This document shows positions 16,848 to 24,103 of a stretch of DNA of 64,000 bases, one piece after another; within the stretch, counting starts at the first letter, position 1, and every line of letters begins with the position of its first letter. The notes under the pieces are model-generated. The model saw only the letters and a list, made by a program, of their open reading frames with translations. It was not told the DNA's origin and ran no database searches. The DNA lies in the NCBI GenBank assembly GCA_050290865.1, contig JBNKIW010000005.1, positions 62,001 through 126,000 of the forward strand. Reading direction: 5' to 3'. The DNA comes from JARRLC01 sp050290865 (lineage in GTDB: Bacteria; Pseudomonadota; Alphaproteobacteria; Rhizobiales; Rhodomicrobiaceae). The position numbers and the translations under genes were made by a program.

Positions 16848-16911
16848 ATTGTATACAATCTGATGGTATCGCCGTAGCTATGTACATAATATTCAAATCA
16901 TTGTATGCAAT
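16848..16911. promoter_or_regulatory. Paired GntR-like operators upstream of the TAXI binding protein gene
   Basis: ATTGTATACAAT (16848-16859) is a perfect 12-base palindrome, and ATTGTATGCAAT (16900-16911) is the same sequence with one change. Their centres are 52 bases apart, about five helical turns. TTGTATACAA-type sites are bound by GntR-family repressors of the FadR/VanR type. No GntR gene is in the window, so the regulator is unassigned. Confidence 0.5.
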
Positions 16912-17017
16912 CAGTATCCGTAGAGCTATCATATAAGTTATAACGGCTACCCCCTGAATCACACTTCTGACACATTGGAAATCGTACTCTCTCTTCAGCT
17001 TTTGCGGGAGTTAAGTT

Positions 17018-18226
17018 ATGTCGAAGAGAGCACACGTATATTTACGTATTGTGATGGGGCTTGCGGTCGTCTCGCCGCTCGCGATGTTTGCCGGTCCGTT
17101 GGCCGCGCAGGATGCTGGTGAGGAGACGCGGTACGAGACGCGCAAGCGCGAATTGAACGAAAACGTCGTTACAATCATCAGTTCCGGTACCGTCAGTTCG
17201 TACACGATGATGGCGGAGGATATCCAGAACGTCGTCGATCAGCCGAAGGTAGCGGGGGGCATCCGCGTTCTCCCCATTCTCGGCCGCGGCGGTGCGCACA
17301 ACGCACTCGACGTGCTGCTGCTGAAGGGCGTCGACATGGGCGTCATGGAAAAGGACGATCTGCTGGTCGCGACGAAGAAGGAACCGGTCGTATTTTCGAC
17401 CGGCGCGCAGCGTCTTCAATACATTTCCAAGATCGCGAACAACGATTACCAGCTCCTTGCGCGCAAGGAGATCAAATCGATCTATGATCTCAAAGGCAAG
17501 AAGGTCAACTTCCTGAAGAAAATGAGTTCGACTAATCTCGCTTGTGAGACCATTTTTAAAGCGCTGAACATTGATGTGCAGCCGGTCTTCTTCGATCAGG
17601 AGACGGCGAGCGCCAAGTTGCGGGCCGGGGAGATCGCCGCCTTCGCCCGCTTCGCCCCGGCGCCTCACGGCGCTTTCAAGGGCTTTCGCGCTTCTGACGG
17701 GTTCCACTTTCTCCCGATCGATGCCGACGTGCTTCCTTCAGGGGACTACGCCAAGCTCCTGAAGAAGTACTCCCCAACGCTGCTCACCAACGAAACCTAT
17801 CCGAAACTCGTTCCGGCCGATAAGGCCGTGCCCAGTGTGGCGGGTAGCCTGCTGCTCTTCACATATGCGTGGCCTGCGGGAACGGAACGGTATCGGCGCA
17901 TGACGGTGTTCGTGAACCGCTTCTTCAATAATATCGCCAAATTCAAGAAGCCGGGGCGGCATCCGCAATGGAAGGCGATCAATCTCGCCTATGAGGTCCC
18001 TGGATGGAAGCGCTTCAAGCCCGCGCAGGATTGGCTCAACGCGCGCAAAGTCGCCGAGCGCACCGCGAGCGTGAGCTCGGGAAGGGGCGGCGGTATACGG
18101 GCAGCGTTCGACGATTTCCTACGCAAGAGAGGCGCCCCGGGCAACGATCTGTCTCCGGCTCAGCGGGAGGCTATGTTCACCAAGTTCATGCAGTGGTGGA
18201 AGACACAAAGAGTATCGCAACCTTGA
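17018..18226 (+). CDS. TAXI-family (TRAP-associated) periplasmic solute-binding protein
   Basis: A 402-residue exported protein: signal peptide ending near AGPLAAQ, then TIISSGTVSSYTMMAEDIQNVV, RVLPILGRGGAHNALDVLLLKGVDMGVMEKDDLL and SIYDLKGKKVNFLKKMSSTNLAC, the layout of TAXI/NMT1-like binding proteins. TAXI proteins deliver solutes to fused-membrane TRAP transporters. No TRAP membrane subunit is nearby; the closest transporter is tctCBA, 1.2 kb downstream. The 100-residue C-terminal part (YRRMTVFVNRFFNNIAKFKK... with two Trp near the end) is longer than in most TAXI proteins. The ATG has GGGAG upstream. Operator-like palindromes precede it. Ligand unknown. Confidence 0.75.
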   Translation: MSKRAHVYLRIVMGLAVVSPLAMFAGPLAAQDAGEETRYETRKRELNENVVTIISSGTVSSYTMMAEDIQNVVDQPKVAGGIRVLPILGRGGAHNALDVLLLKGVDMGVMEKDDLLVATKKEPVVFSTGAQRLQYISKIANNDYQLLARKEIKSIYDLKGKKVNFLKKMSSTNLACETIFKALNIDVQPVFFDQETASAKLRAGEIAAFARFAPAPHGAFKGFRASDGFHFLPIDADVLPSGDYAKLLKKYSPTLLTNETYPKLVPADKAVPSVAGSLLLFTYAWPAGTERYRRMTVFVNRFFNNIAKFKKPGRHPQWKAINLAYEVPGWKRFKPAQDWLNARKVAERTASVSSGRGGGIRAAFDDFLRKRGAPGNDLSPAQREAMFTKFMQWWKTQRVSQP

Positions 18227-18429
18227 GTGCGGGCTAGGACACGCGCCTTCCGCTCGCGGGGAAGAAGAGATGAGCCCGGCGACTGCCGCAGCCACGAAGC
18301 GCGGCGTGCCTGGCTCGCCCGGCTTTGAAAAGAAGGACTGAAGCGCCGGGGAGAATGCTCGACATTCCTGGCGTGTGTCAGGTGCGTTCCTGAAGTGCAA
18401 AGAGCATTCCGAGAAGGAACAGGCCAGTC

Positions 18430-19254
18430 GTGAGAGGTCTCTGTTTTGCCGTTAGCGGCATCCTGGCCATGACGCCAGGGCAGGTGCAGGCGGCCCCACT
18501 GTCCGTTGGCACCGTGCAGTTTCGCGCCGAATTATCCGCGCCAGACGTCCGTTTGCCTATCCTGCTGGTGCAGGCGCTCAGCGACGATTTCTCCGTCGCC
18601 GATGTGATGGGGGCGCCGGGCACCCCGATAGCGCTGGCGATCTTCACCGGGCGCGGCGGTTCGAACAGCGATCTGTTCGCGCTGAGCGGCTTGCCGCAGG
18701 TGGTCAAGCTGTCGGCGGGCGGACGCCGCAACCACTATTGGATCGTGCGGCAGAAGGATATCTCGTCGCTGACGTTGACCGCGCCACCCGGCTTCAGCGG
18801 TGCGTTTCGGGTTTCGGTCACGCGCGCGCCCACCCCGCAGAGGCCGGGGCGGACGCTTACCTTCACCGTGAACATCTATGACGATCGTGAGGACACGCGG
18901 GCCACGGTTGCGAATACGTCCACCAACAGCGCTCCGCCCGGCTCCACGATACTCCGGGAAATCCCGTCTTATGTTCCAACACCTGAAGAGAAGATGCTGT
19001 TTGAGCGTGCGGATGGCCGGCTCAAGGCGGGCGATATCGGGGGGGCTCGTTCGATCTTCGAGTATCTGGCTGCGAAGGGTAACGCAGCAGCCGCTTTCGC
19101 CGTCGGTTCCACCTACGATCCCCTCTATCTCGAAAAACTCTTTATCGCTGGCGTCGAAGGAAACGCAAAGAAAGCCTTGGAATGGTATCGAAAAGCTGAC
19201 AAGTTAGGTAATCTCGAAGCTCAGGCGCGCCTGAATTCGCTTAGACAAAGATAA
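18430..19254 (+). CDS. Exported hypothetical protein with C-terminal Sel1/TPR-like repeat
   Basis: A 274-residue protein read from a GTG at 18430 with AAGGAA upstream. A short signal peptide (cleavage near GQVQA-APL) is followed by a beta-rich region containing RRNHYWIVRQKDISSLTLTAP and then, from about residue 190, helical repeats: EEKMLFERADGRLKAGDIGGARSIFEYLAAKGNAAAAFAVGSTYDP and GNAKKALEWYRKADKLGNLEAQARLNSL, the Sel1-like/TPR pattern. Probably periplasmic. It lies between the TAXI binding protein and tctC on the same strand; the 204-base gap before it and 179-base gap after it allow separate promoters. Function not recognised. Confidence 0.6.
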   Translation: MRGLCFAVSGILAMTPGQVQAAPLSVGTVQFRAELSAPDVRLPILLVQALSDDFSVADVMGAPGTPIALAIFTGRGGSNSDLFALSGLPQVVKLSAGGRRNHYWIVRQKDISSLTLTAPPGFSGAFRVSVTRAPTPQRPGRTLTFTVNIYDDREDTRATVANTSTNSAPPGSTILREIPSYVPTPEEKMLFERADGRLKAGDIGGARSIFEYLAAKGNAAAAFAVGSTYDPLYLEKLFIAGVEGNAKKALEWYRKADKLGNLEAQARLNSLRQR

Positions 19255-19263
19255 TGTTAGATA

Positions 19264-19309
19264 ATATCGCGATATCGGGGGGATTATGTAAAGTATAGAT
19301 CGATATCGA
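19264..19309. promoter_or_regulatory. Two GATATCG-containing palindromes upstream of tctC
   Basis: ATATCGCGATAT (19264-19275) and TCGATATCGA (19300-19309) are perfect palindromes sharing the core GATATCG. The shared cores (19271 and 19302) are 31 bases apart, about three helical turns. They lie in the AT-rich leader before tctC and are candidate binding sites for its regulator, which is not identified. Confidence 0.35.
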
Positions 19310-19433
19310 CAAATGGGTATATATGCCCTTCGAAAACGTATACGGAAGCAGAACCGCGCCGCGGGTGACGGTGTGGGGTTTTGTTTTCGTTTGTTAAGTG
19401 CTTCGTAAACTTGGTTGAGGGGAGTTCTAAACG

Positions 19434-20405
19434 ATGCCTGACATGTCTCGATGGATCAAAGTCCTGCTCTGTCTGGTGGCGCTTGCGCCGCTTGGCTCGC
19501 TCAGCGCGGCCGCGGCCGACGAAAAATATCCCAGCCGTCCGGTCGAACTCGTCGTACCCTTCGGGCCCGGCGGTGGCGCCGACCAACTCGGGCGTCTGAC
19601 GGCAAAGCTCTTGGAACCCGCCCTTGGTTCCTCGGTCCCGGTTGTCAACGTGCCGGGCGCGACCGGCAGCACAGGCATGGCGAAGCTGCTGGCGGCACCC
19701 GCGGACGGCTATTCGATGGCCATCTACATCGCCGATACGCACGCGCTTCTGGTCGGCAAGAATCCGCGCTGGAAGGGAAGCGACATCGTTCCCGTGGCGG
19801 TCATGATCCAGGCGCCGTCTTTCCTGTTCGTGCCGAAAGATAGCCGCTTCAAGACCTTCGCTGACTTTGAAAAGGAAGCGAAAGAGAAACCCGGTACGCT
19901 GAAGGTCGCCACGGTCGGCTTCGGCAGCGTCGATGATTACACCTTGAAGTCCCTGGAAGGCAAAGGCGTGAAGGTGGTTCAGGTTCCATTCTCGAAGCCG
20001 AACAAGCGCTATACCGCCATTCTCGGCGGCCATGCCGACGTGCTTTACGAGCAGTCGGGTGACGTCAGGCAGTTCCTTAAGAGCGGTCAGATGCGGCCTC
20101 TCCTGATTTTCGGCAAAAAGCGCCATCCCGAATTCAAGGACGTTCCGACCTCCTATGAACTGGGATACGAGGTGGCACTGCCGCAGTTCCGCTCGATCGT
20201 GGTGAAAGCCGGTACGCCGGATGCGGCCGTGAAGAAGCTGTCGGATGGGCTGGCCAAGGTCGCCGCGAGCGACGAGTACAAGGCATTCCTGAAGGCTCAG
20301 TTCGCTGCGCCCGATAGTTTCCTGGGCGCTGACAAGGCCCCTGCCTTCGTCGCCGAACAGCTCAAAGCCATGAAGGCGTTCGCCGGGCATACACCCACGC
20401 CGTAA
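19434..20405 (+). CDS. tctC: Tripartite tricarboxylate transporter binding protein (Bug/TctC family)
   Basis: A 323-residue periplasmic binding protein: signal peptide ending LSAAAA, then DEKYPSRPVELVVPFGPGGGADQLGRLTAKLLE, the Bug-family opening, VVNVPGATGSTGMAKLLAAPADGYSM and KNPRWKGSDIVPVAVM. Bug proteins bind citrate-like acids, dicarboxylates or aromatic acids; specificity cannot be read here. An ATG with GAGGGGAG upstream. It is followed by tctB (20587) and tctA (21168), forming a complete secondary transporter driven by the membrane potential or ion gradients. Confidence 0.9.
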   Translation: MPDMSRWIKVLLCLVALAPLGSLSAAAADEKYPSRPVELVVPFGPGGGADQLGRLTAKLLEPALGSSVPVVNVPGATGSTGMAKLLAAPADGYSMAIYIADTHALLVGKNPRWKGSDIVPVAVMIQAPSFLFVPKDSRFKTFADFEKEAKEKPGTLKVATVGFGSVDDYTLKSLEGKGVKVVQVPFSKPNKRYTAILGGHADVLYEQSGDVRQFLKSGQMRPLLIFGKKRHPEFKDVPTSYELGYEVALPQFRSIVVKAGTPDAAVKKLSDGLAKVAASDEYKAFLKAQFAAPDSFLGADKAPAFVAEQLKAMKAFAGHTPTP

Positions 20406-20586
20406 TCGCGAACACTGAAGTCGTGGGGGGAGGTTGCTGCGGATTGTCTGCAAGCCTCGCCCCTTCCATCCTCGCTGTCATGGCCGGGCCAAAGCTTGGC
20501 CATGACGAATAACGGGGATGTGGTCGTGCCCGAGGTGCCCGCAGCCGGACCCATCGGCATGGCAGATCCCTTCAAGGAGAGACGTT

Positions 20587-21153
20587 ATGCCATCGAGAGG
20601 ATGGAGAGGCGCGCTGCCCTATGCCGGGGCGCTGTGCGTTTCCGTGCTCGTCTACATATTGGCCGGGCACATTGATTTTGCGTCACGTCCGGGCACGCTC
20701 GGCCCCGATGCCTGGCCGAAAATGGCCGCCCTCCTGATTGGCGCGGCGGCGCTTTACGAACTGGTGCGTCAAGCCGCCAGCAGCGGGCGCGGCAGAAACG
20801 GCGACGATAGCGCCGATGGCTTCATCTCCGGCATTGCAGAAGGGGACGTTCCGGCCGAGTCGGAGGAAGGCGAGATCAACAATGTCATGCTTCTCGCCGG
20901 TATCGCTCTCACCGTGGCGTACGCTTTGGTGCTGCCGGTCTTCGGCTTCATGCTGGCGTCGTTTCTGCTCCTCGTGATCTTCATGTATCTCGGCGGTGTC
21001 CGGCATCACCTCATCGTTTGGGGAACCGCTGCCATGGGTATCCTGGTGTTCGCCTTCGTCTTCCTCAAGATCGCCTACATCTCGCTGCCGCGCGGGGTCC
21101 CGCCATTCTCCCACGTCACGGACCTCATCACGACCATTCTGCAGGTTCGGTAG
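20587..21153 (+). CDS. tctB: Tripartite tricarboxylate transporter small membrane subunit
   Basis: A 188-residue protein with four membrane segments in the TctB arrangement: LPYAGALCVSVLVYILAGHI, WPKMAALLIGAAALYELV, a hydrophilic acidic loop (EEGEINN), then VMLLAGIALTVAYALVLPVFGFMLASFLLLVIFMYLGG and a final segment ending KIAYISLPRGVPPF, a C-terminal motif common in TctB. AAGGAGAG before the ATG at 20587 fixes the start. The gap from tctC is 181 bases, and tctA begins 14 bases after the stop. Confidence 0.88.
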   Translation: MPSRGWRGALPYAGALCVSVLVYILAGHIDFASRPGTLGPDAWPKMAALLIGAAALYELVRQAASSGRGRNGDDSADGFISGIAEGDVPAESEEGEINNVMLLAGIALTVAYALVLPVFGFMLASFLLLVIFMYLGGVRHHLIVWGTAAMGILVFAFVFLKIAYISLPRGVPPFSHVTDLITTILQVR

Positions 21154-21167
21154 AGGCGAAGAGGGCC

Positions 21168-22724
21168 ATGACAGAGATAATCACGCAACTTGGCTATGGC
21201 TTTATCCACTGCCTGACAGCCCTCAACATGGCGATGCTGGTCATCGGTATCGTGCTCGGCCTGCTGGTCGGCGTGCTGCCGGGGCTGACGCTGGTCATGG
21301 GCGTCGTGCTGACGCTGCCTTTCACCTATCAGATGGACGTTACGGCAGCGATCGTGCTGCTGACCGCGATGTATGTGTCGGGCACCTATGGGGGCGCGTT
21401 CACGGCCATTCTCTATCGGATTCCCGGTGAGCCGATCGACGTCCCCATGCTGTGGGACGGCTACACCATGGCGCGGCGTGGGAACGCGGCGAAAGCGCTG
21501 GGCTGGACGCTGCTCGCGGCGGTTGGCGGCGGGCTGTTTGCGACAGTGTTCATGGTCGCGCTGACCAAGCCGCTGGCGGCATTCGCGCTGCGCTTCAGTT
21601 CGCCGGAATATTTCGCGATTCTGCTGTTCGGCTTGACGAGCGTCACCATGCTGGGCCGCGGGGCGGTCCCTGCCGCGTTGATTTCGCTGGGCTGCGGGCT
21701 GCTCATAGGCACGGTCGGCACCGACACGACCCATGGCGCGCATCGCTTCACCTTCGGCCTGCCGATCCTGGCTGACGGCATCGAATTCCTCGTCGTGATG
21801 ACCGGCACTTACGGCGTTGCCGAGGTGCTGAGCAGGCTGGAGCGCGGGTTCGCCACCGCCCCCGTCGAGGCTGCCGGAAAGGCCCGCACCGAGGTGCCGC
21901 GCTGGCGCGAAATCCTCGATGCAAAGGGCGCCTTTCTGCGCTCCTCGGTACTCGGAACTCTTATCGGTGTCGTACCCGGCGCGGGGGCCACGGTCGCGTC
22001 CTTCGTATCGTACGGCATGGAGGCGCAATACGGCCGGCGGCGCGCTGCCATGGGGACAGGCGTCGCGGAAGGCATCGTCGCTCCCCAGGCGGCGGCTACG
22101 GCGTCGGTCGGAGGGGCGCTCATCCCGCTGCTGGCGCTGGGCGTACCCGGATCGGGCGCCACGGCGGTGATCCTGGCCGCGTTCATGCTTCACGGCATCC
22201 AGCCGGGACCGCAGGTGCTGCTGACATCGGCGGACATGGTCTACACGGTGTTCGCTTCGCTGTTCCTCGGCCTGGTGATGATGGGCGTCATCGGCTTTTT
22301 TGCCATCCGGCTTCTGGTCAAGATCCTCGATTTTCCCGAAGCGATCGTCTCGGCGTTCGTGATGATGCTGTGCTTCATCGGGGCGATGTCGATCCGGAAT
22401 AACGTGGTCGATCTCTATCTGATGGTCGGCTTCGGAGTGCTGGGCTACGTTCTGGAACGGGTGCGCTTTCCCGTGGCTCCCCTCGTCCTCGGTGTCATTC
22501 TCGGGCCGATGGCGGAGGAATCCTTCATGAACGCCATGATCAGCTTCGGCAATGACTGGACGGTCTTCTTCACCCGGCCGATTTCCGGCACGATCATGGC
22601 GGCGGTCGGGATCACGCTCTTGTTGCGGGTCCTCACGGCCCGCCGGATGAAGCACAAGGACGCGCGGGACGAGGCGAAATCGACGGAGGCGGAAGAGCAG
22701 CCAGCGCCCTCACCCTGCGAATGA
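21168..22724 (+). CDS. tctA: Tripartite tricarboxylate transporter large membrane subunit
   Basis: About 518 residues, twelve or so hydrophobic segments. TctA signatures are GVLPGLTLVMGVVLTLPFTY near the start, MYVSGTYGGAFTAILYRIPGEP, the second-half repeat LGTLIGVVPGAGATVASFVSYGMEA and the LIPLLALGVPGSGATAVILAAFMLHGIQPGP block. A hydrophilic C-terminal tail rich in Glu, Lys and Asp follows. ATG at 21168 with GAGGG upstream, 14 bases after tctB. Convergent with the alpha/beta hydrolase gene, 35 bases away. Confidence 0.92.
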   Translation: MTEIITQLGYGFIHCLTALNMAMLVIGIVLGLLVGVLPGLTLVMGVVLTLPFTYQMDVTAAIVLLTAMYVSGTYGGAFTAILYRIPGEPIDVPMLWDGYTMARRGNAAKALGWTLLAAVGGGLFATVFMVALTKPLAAFALRFSSPEYFAILLFGLTSVTMLGRGAVPAALISLGCGLLIGTVGTDTTHGAHRFTFGLPILADGIEFLVVMTGTYGVAEVLSRLERGFATAPVEAAGKARTEVPRWREILDAKGAFLRSSVLGTLIGVVPGAGATVASFVSYGMEAQYGRRRAAMGTGVAEGIVAPQAAATASVGGALIPLLALGVPGSGATAVILAAFMLHGIQPGPQVLLTSADMVYTVFASLFLGLVMMGVIGFFAIRLLVKILDFPEAIVSAFVMMLCFIGAMSIRNNVVDLYLMVGFGVLGYVLERVRFPVAPLVLGVILGPMAEESFMNAMISFGNDWTVFFTRPISGTIMAAVGITLLLRVLTARRMKHKDARDEAKSTEAEEQPAPSPCE

Positions 22725-22759
22725 GCGCGGGGTGAGCGGTTTCGGCAAGCATTTCCGGG

Positions 22760-23743
22760 TCACAGCGATTGCCCGGCGGCCAGTTCGGCGCGCGGCAGCA
22801 CCATGCGCTCCGGCTCGTTCAGCCCGAGGTGGATGCGGTCCGGGTCCGTCTCGCGCAGAAAGTCCGCGATGATGCCGACGGAGAACCGGTCATTCAGGAG
22901 CGGAGCGTGGCCCTCGCCGCCGATGGTGTACGACGACAGCCGCGGATGGCGCTGCTCCATCTCCCTGACTGTGCGTTCGTTCAGGAGATCCGAATTCTCG
23001 CCCCTCAGCACGCAGACCGGCACGGACTTCAGTGCCTCGAACTGCGGCCACATCTCGGGGATCTTCTGGCAAATGTCGATCTCCGACAGCGCCTTACCGA
23101 GATTGTTGTCATAGCCGGGGGCAGGGCGCCCGCTCTCTTCGTTGAAGAACTGGCGCGCCAGCGCGGCCCAGTCCTCATCGGTGAGGGCGGTGAAGAAGCG
23201 CCGGTTCATGTCGCGCACGAGACGCCTCGCTTCCTGCCAATCGCTCGGCAGCGGCGTTTTTCCGACATAGCCCATGATGCGTGCCAGCCCGGCCGTTTCG
23301 ATGACCGGGCCGATATCGTTCAGCACCAGCGAGCCGATGGCGTTCGGGCGCACCGTGCCCATGAGCATGGCGATGATGCCGCCGCGCGAGGTGCCGATCA
23401 GTCCGGCGCGCTCCAGGCCGCGAATGGCCATCAGGTCGAGCACGTCGAGCATTTCGATGAACGGCGAGTAATTCCGCCAGTCGGGATCGTAGCCGGACCG
23501 GCCCCGCCCCCGGTAATCCGGACAGTAGACTTCGCGGCGGTGCGTGGGGTGCGTGCTGAGAAATGTTGCCAGCTTGTGAAAATCGCGGGAATTGCGCGTC
23601 ATTCCCGGCAGGCAGATCAGCGGGCGGCCCCGGGCGTTGGACGCGCCGTAGTGGCGGGCATAGAGCGTCAGCCCGTCATGGGAGGAGAAGCGAAGGTCTG
23701 TCCAGTTCTGATCTTCGGGGGTGTCCAAGCCATGCATCGTCAT
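22760..23743 (-). CDS. Alpha/beta-fold hydrolase
   Basis: A 327-residue hydrolase with the canonical fold: oxyanion region LICLPGMTRNSRDF, the strand-turn VYCPDYRGRGRSGYD, nucleophile elbow GLIGTSRGGIIAM (Ser in GTSRG), catalytic acid in CVLRGENSDLL and His in IGGEGHAPLL. All three catalytic residues are present. The closest recognisable group is the epoxide hydrolase/lactonase-like esterases of the general family; the substrate cannot be inferred. Single gene, convergent with tctA and divergent from glnD. ATG at 23743, with a second in-frame ATG two codons later. Confidence 0.85.
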   Translation of the reverse strand: MTMHGLDTPEDQNWTDLRFSSHDGLTLYARHYGASNARGRPLICLPGMTRNSRDFHKLATFLSTHPTHRREVYCPDYRGRGRSGYDPDWRNYSPFIEMLDVLDLMAIRGLERAGLIGTSRGGIIAMLMGTVRPNAIGSLVLNDIGPVIETAGLARIMGYVGKTPLPSDWQEARRLVRDMNRRFFTALTDEDWAALARQFFNEESGRPAPGYDNNLGKALSEIDICQKIPEMWPQFEALKSVPVCVLRGENSDLLNERTVREMEQRHPRLSSYTIGGEGHAPLLNDRFSVGIIADFLRETDPDRIHLGLNEPERMVLPRAELAAGQSL

Positions 23744-24103
23744 GCGTTCCGTTCCGTACTGTGCATTCCCTGGCGGGCGGCCACGCTGCCTTCATCCCGC
23801 TTCGATCCCTGAACGACAGGCAGAATCGGCCAGGACGGAACCACCTTCCGCGCGGCACTGTCCGACAGACGCGCGAGGCGGTCAAGTTTCGCAATCGCGC
23901 CGCTTCCGAGCGCCCGGTCTGTCCAGGCCTTCCGGAGCGCTGGGAGGGCACAGCGGACGTATCGCAGCGGGGGCACCGGCTAGCGCAGCGTTTTTGCCGA
24001 ACTGCCATCGTTTTCGACACGGCCTCAAGGCATGCTATAAGCTGGTGCGAAAGACGGTTCGCCGTGAGCCTCGCCCGGTTGGGCCTTTTCAACACAGGAT
24101 TTG
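23744..24103. other. 360-base intergenic region between the hydrolase gene and glnD
   Basis: No gene supported. Holds the divergent promoters of the two flanking genes; the only clear signal is the promoter-like pair at 24014-24041. Confidence 0.5.
24014..24041 (+). promoter_or_regulatory. Sigma-70-like promoter for glnD
   Basis: TCGACA (24014-24019, 5 of 6 matches to the -35 consensus) and TATAAG (24036-24041, 5 of 6 to the -10) are separated by 16 bases. The -10 lies 62 bases before the glnD ATG. Confidence 0.5.

Larger units (their letters stand above)
16600..17017. other. 418-base intergenic region with several operator-like palindromes
   Basis: No gene is seen. The right half is clearly AT-richer than its surroundings and holds a 24-base perfect palindrome (16809-16832) and two GntR-like operator sequences (16848-16859 and 16900-16911), listed separately. 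It is the promoter region of the TAXI-type binding protein gene. Confidence 0.6.
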
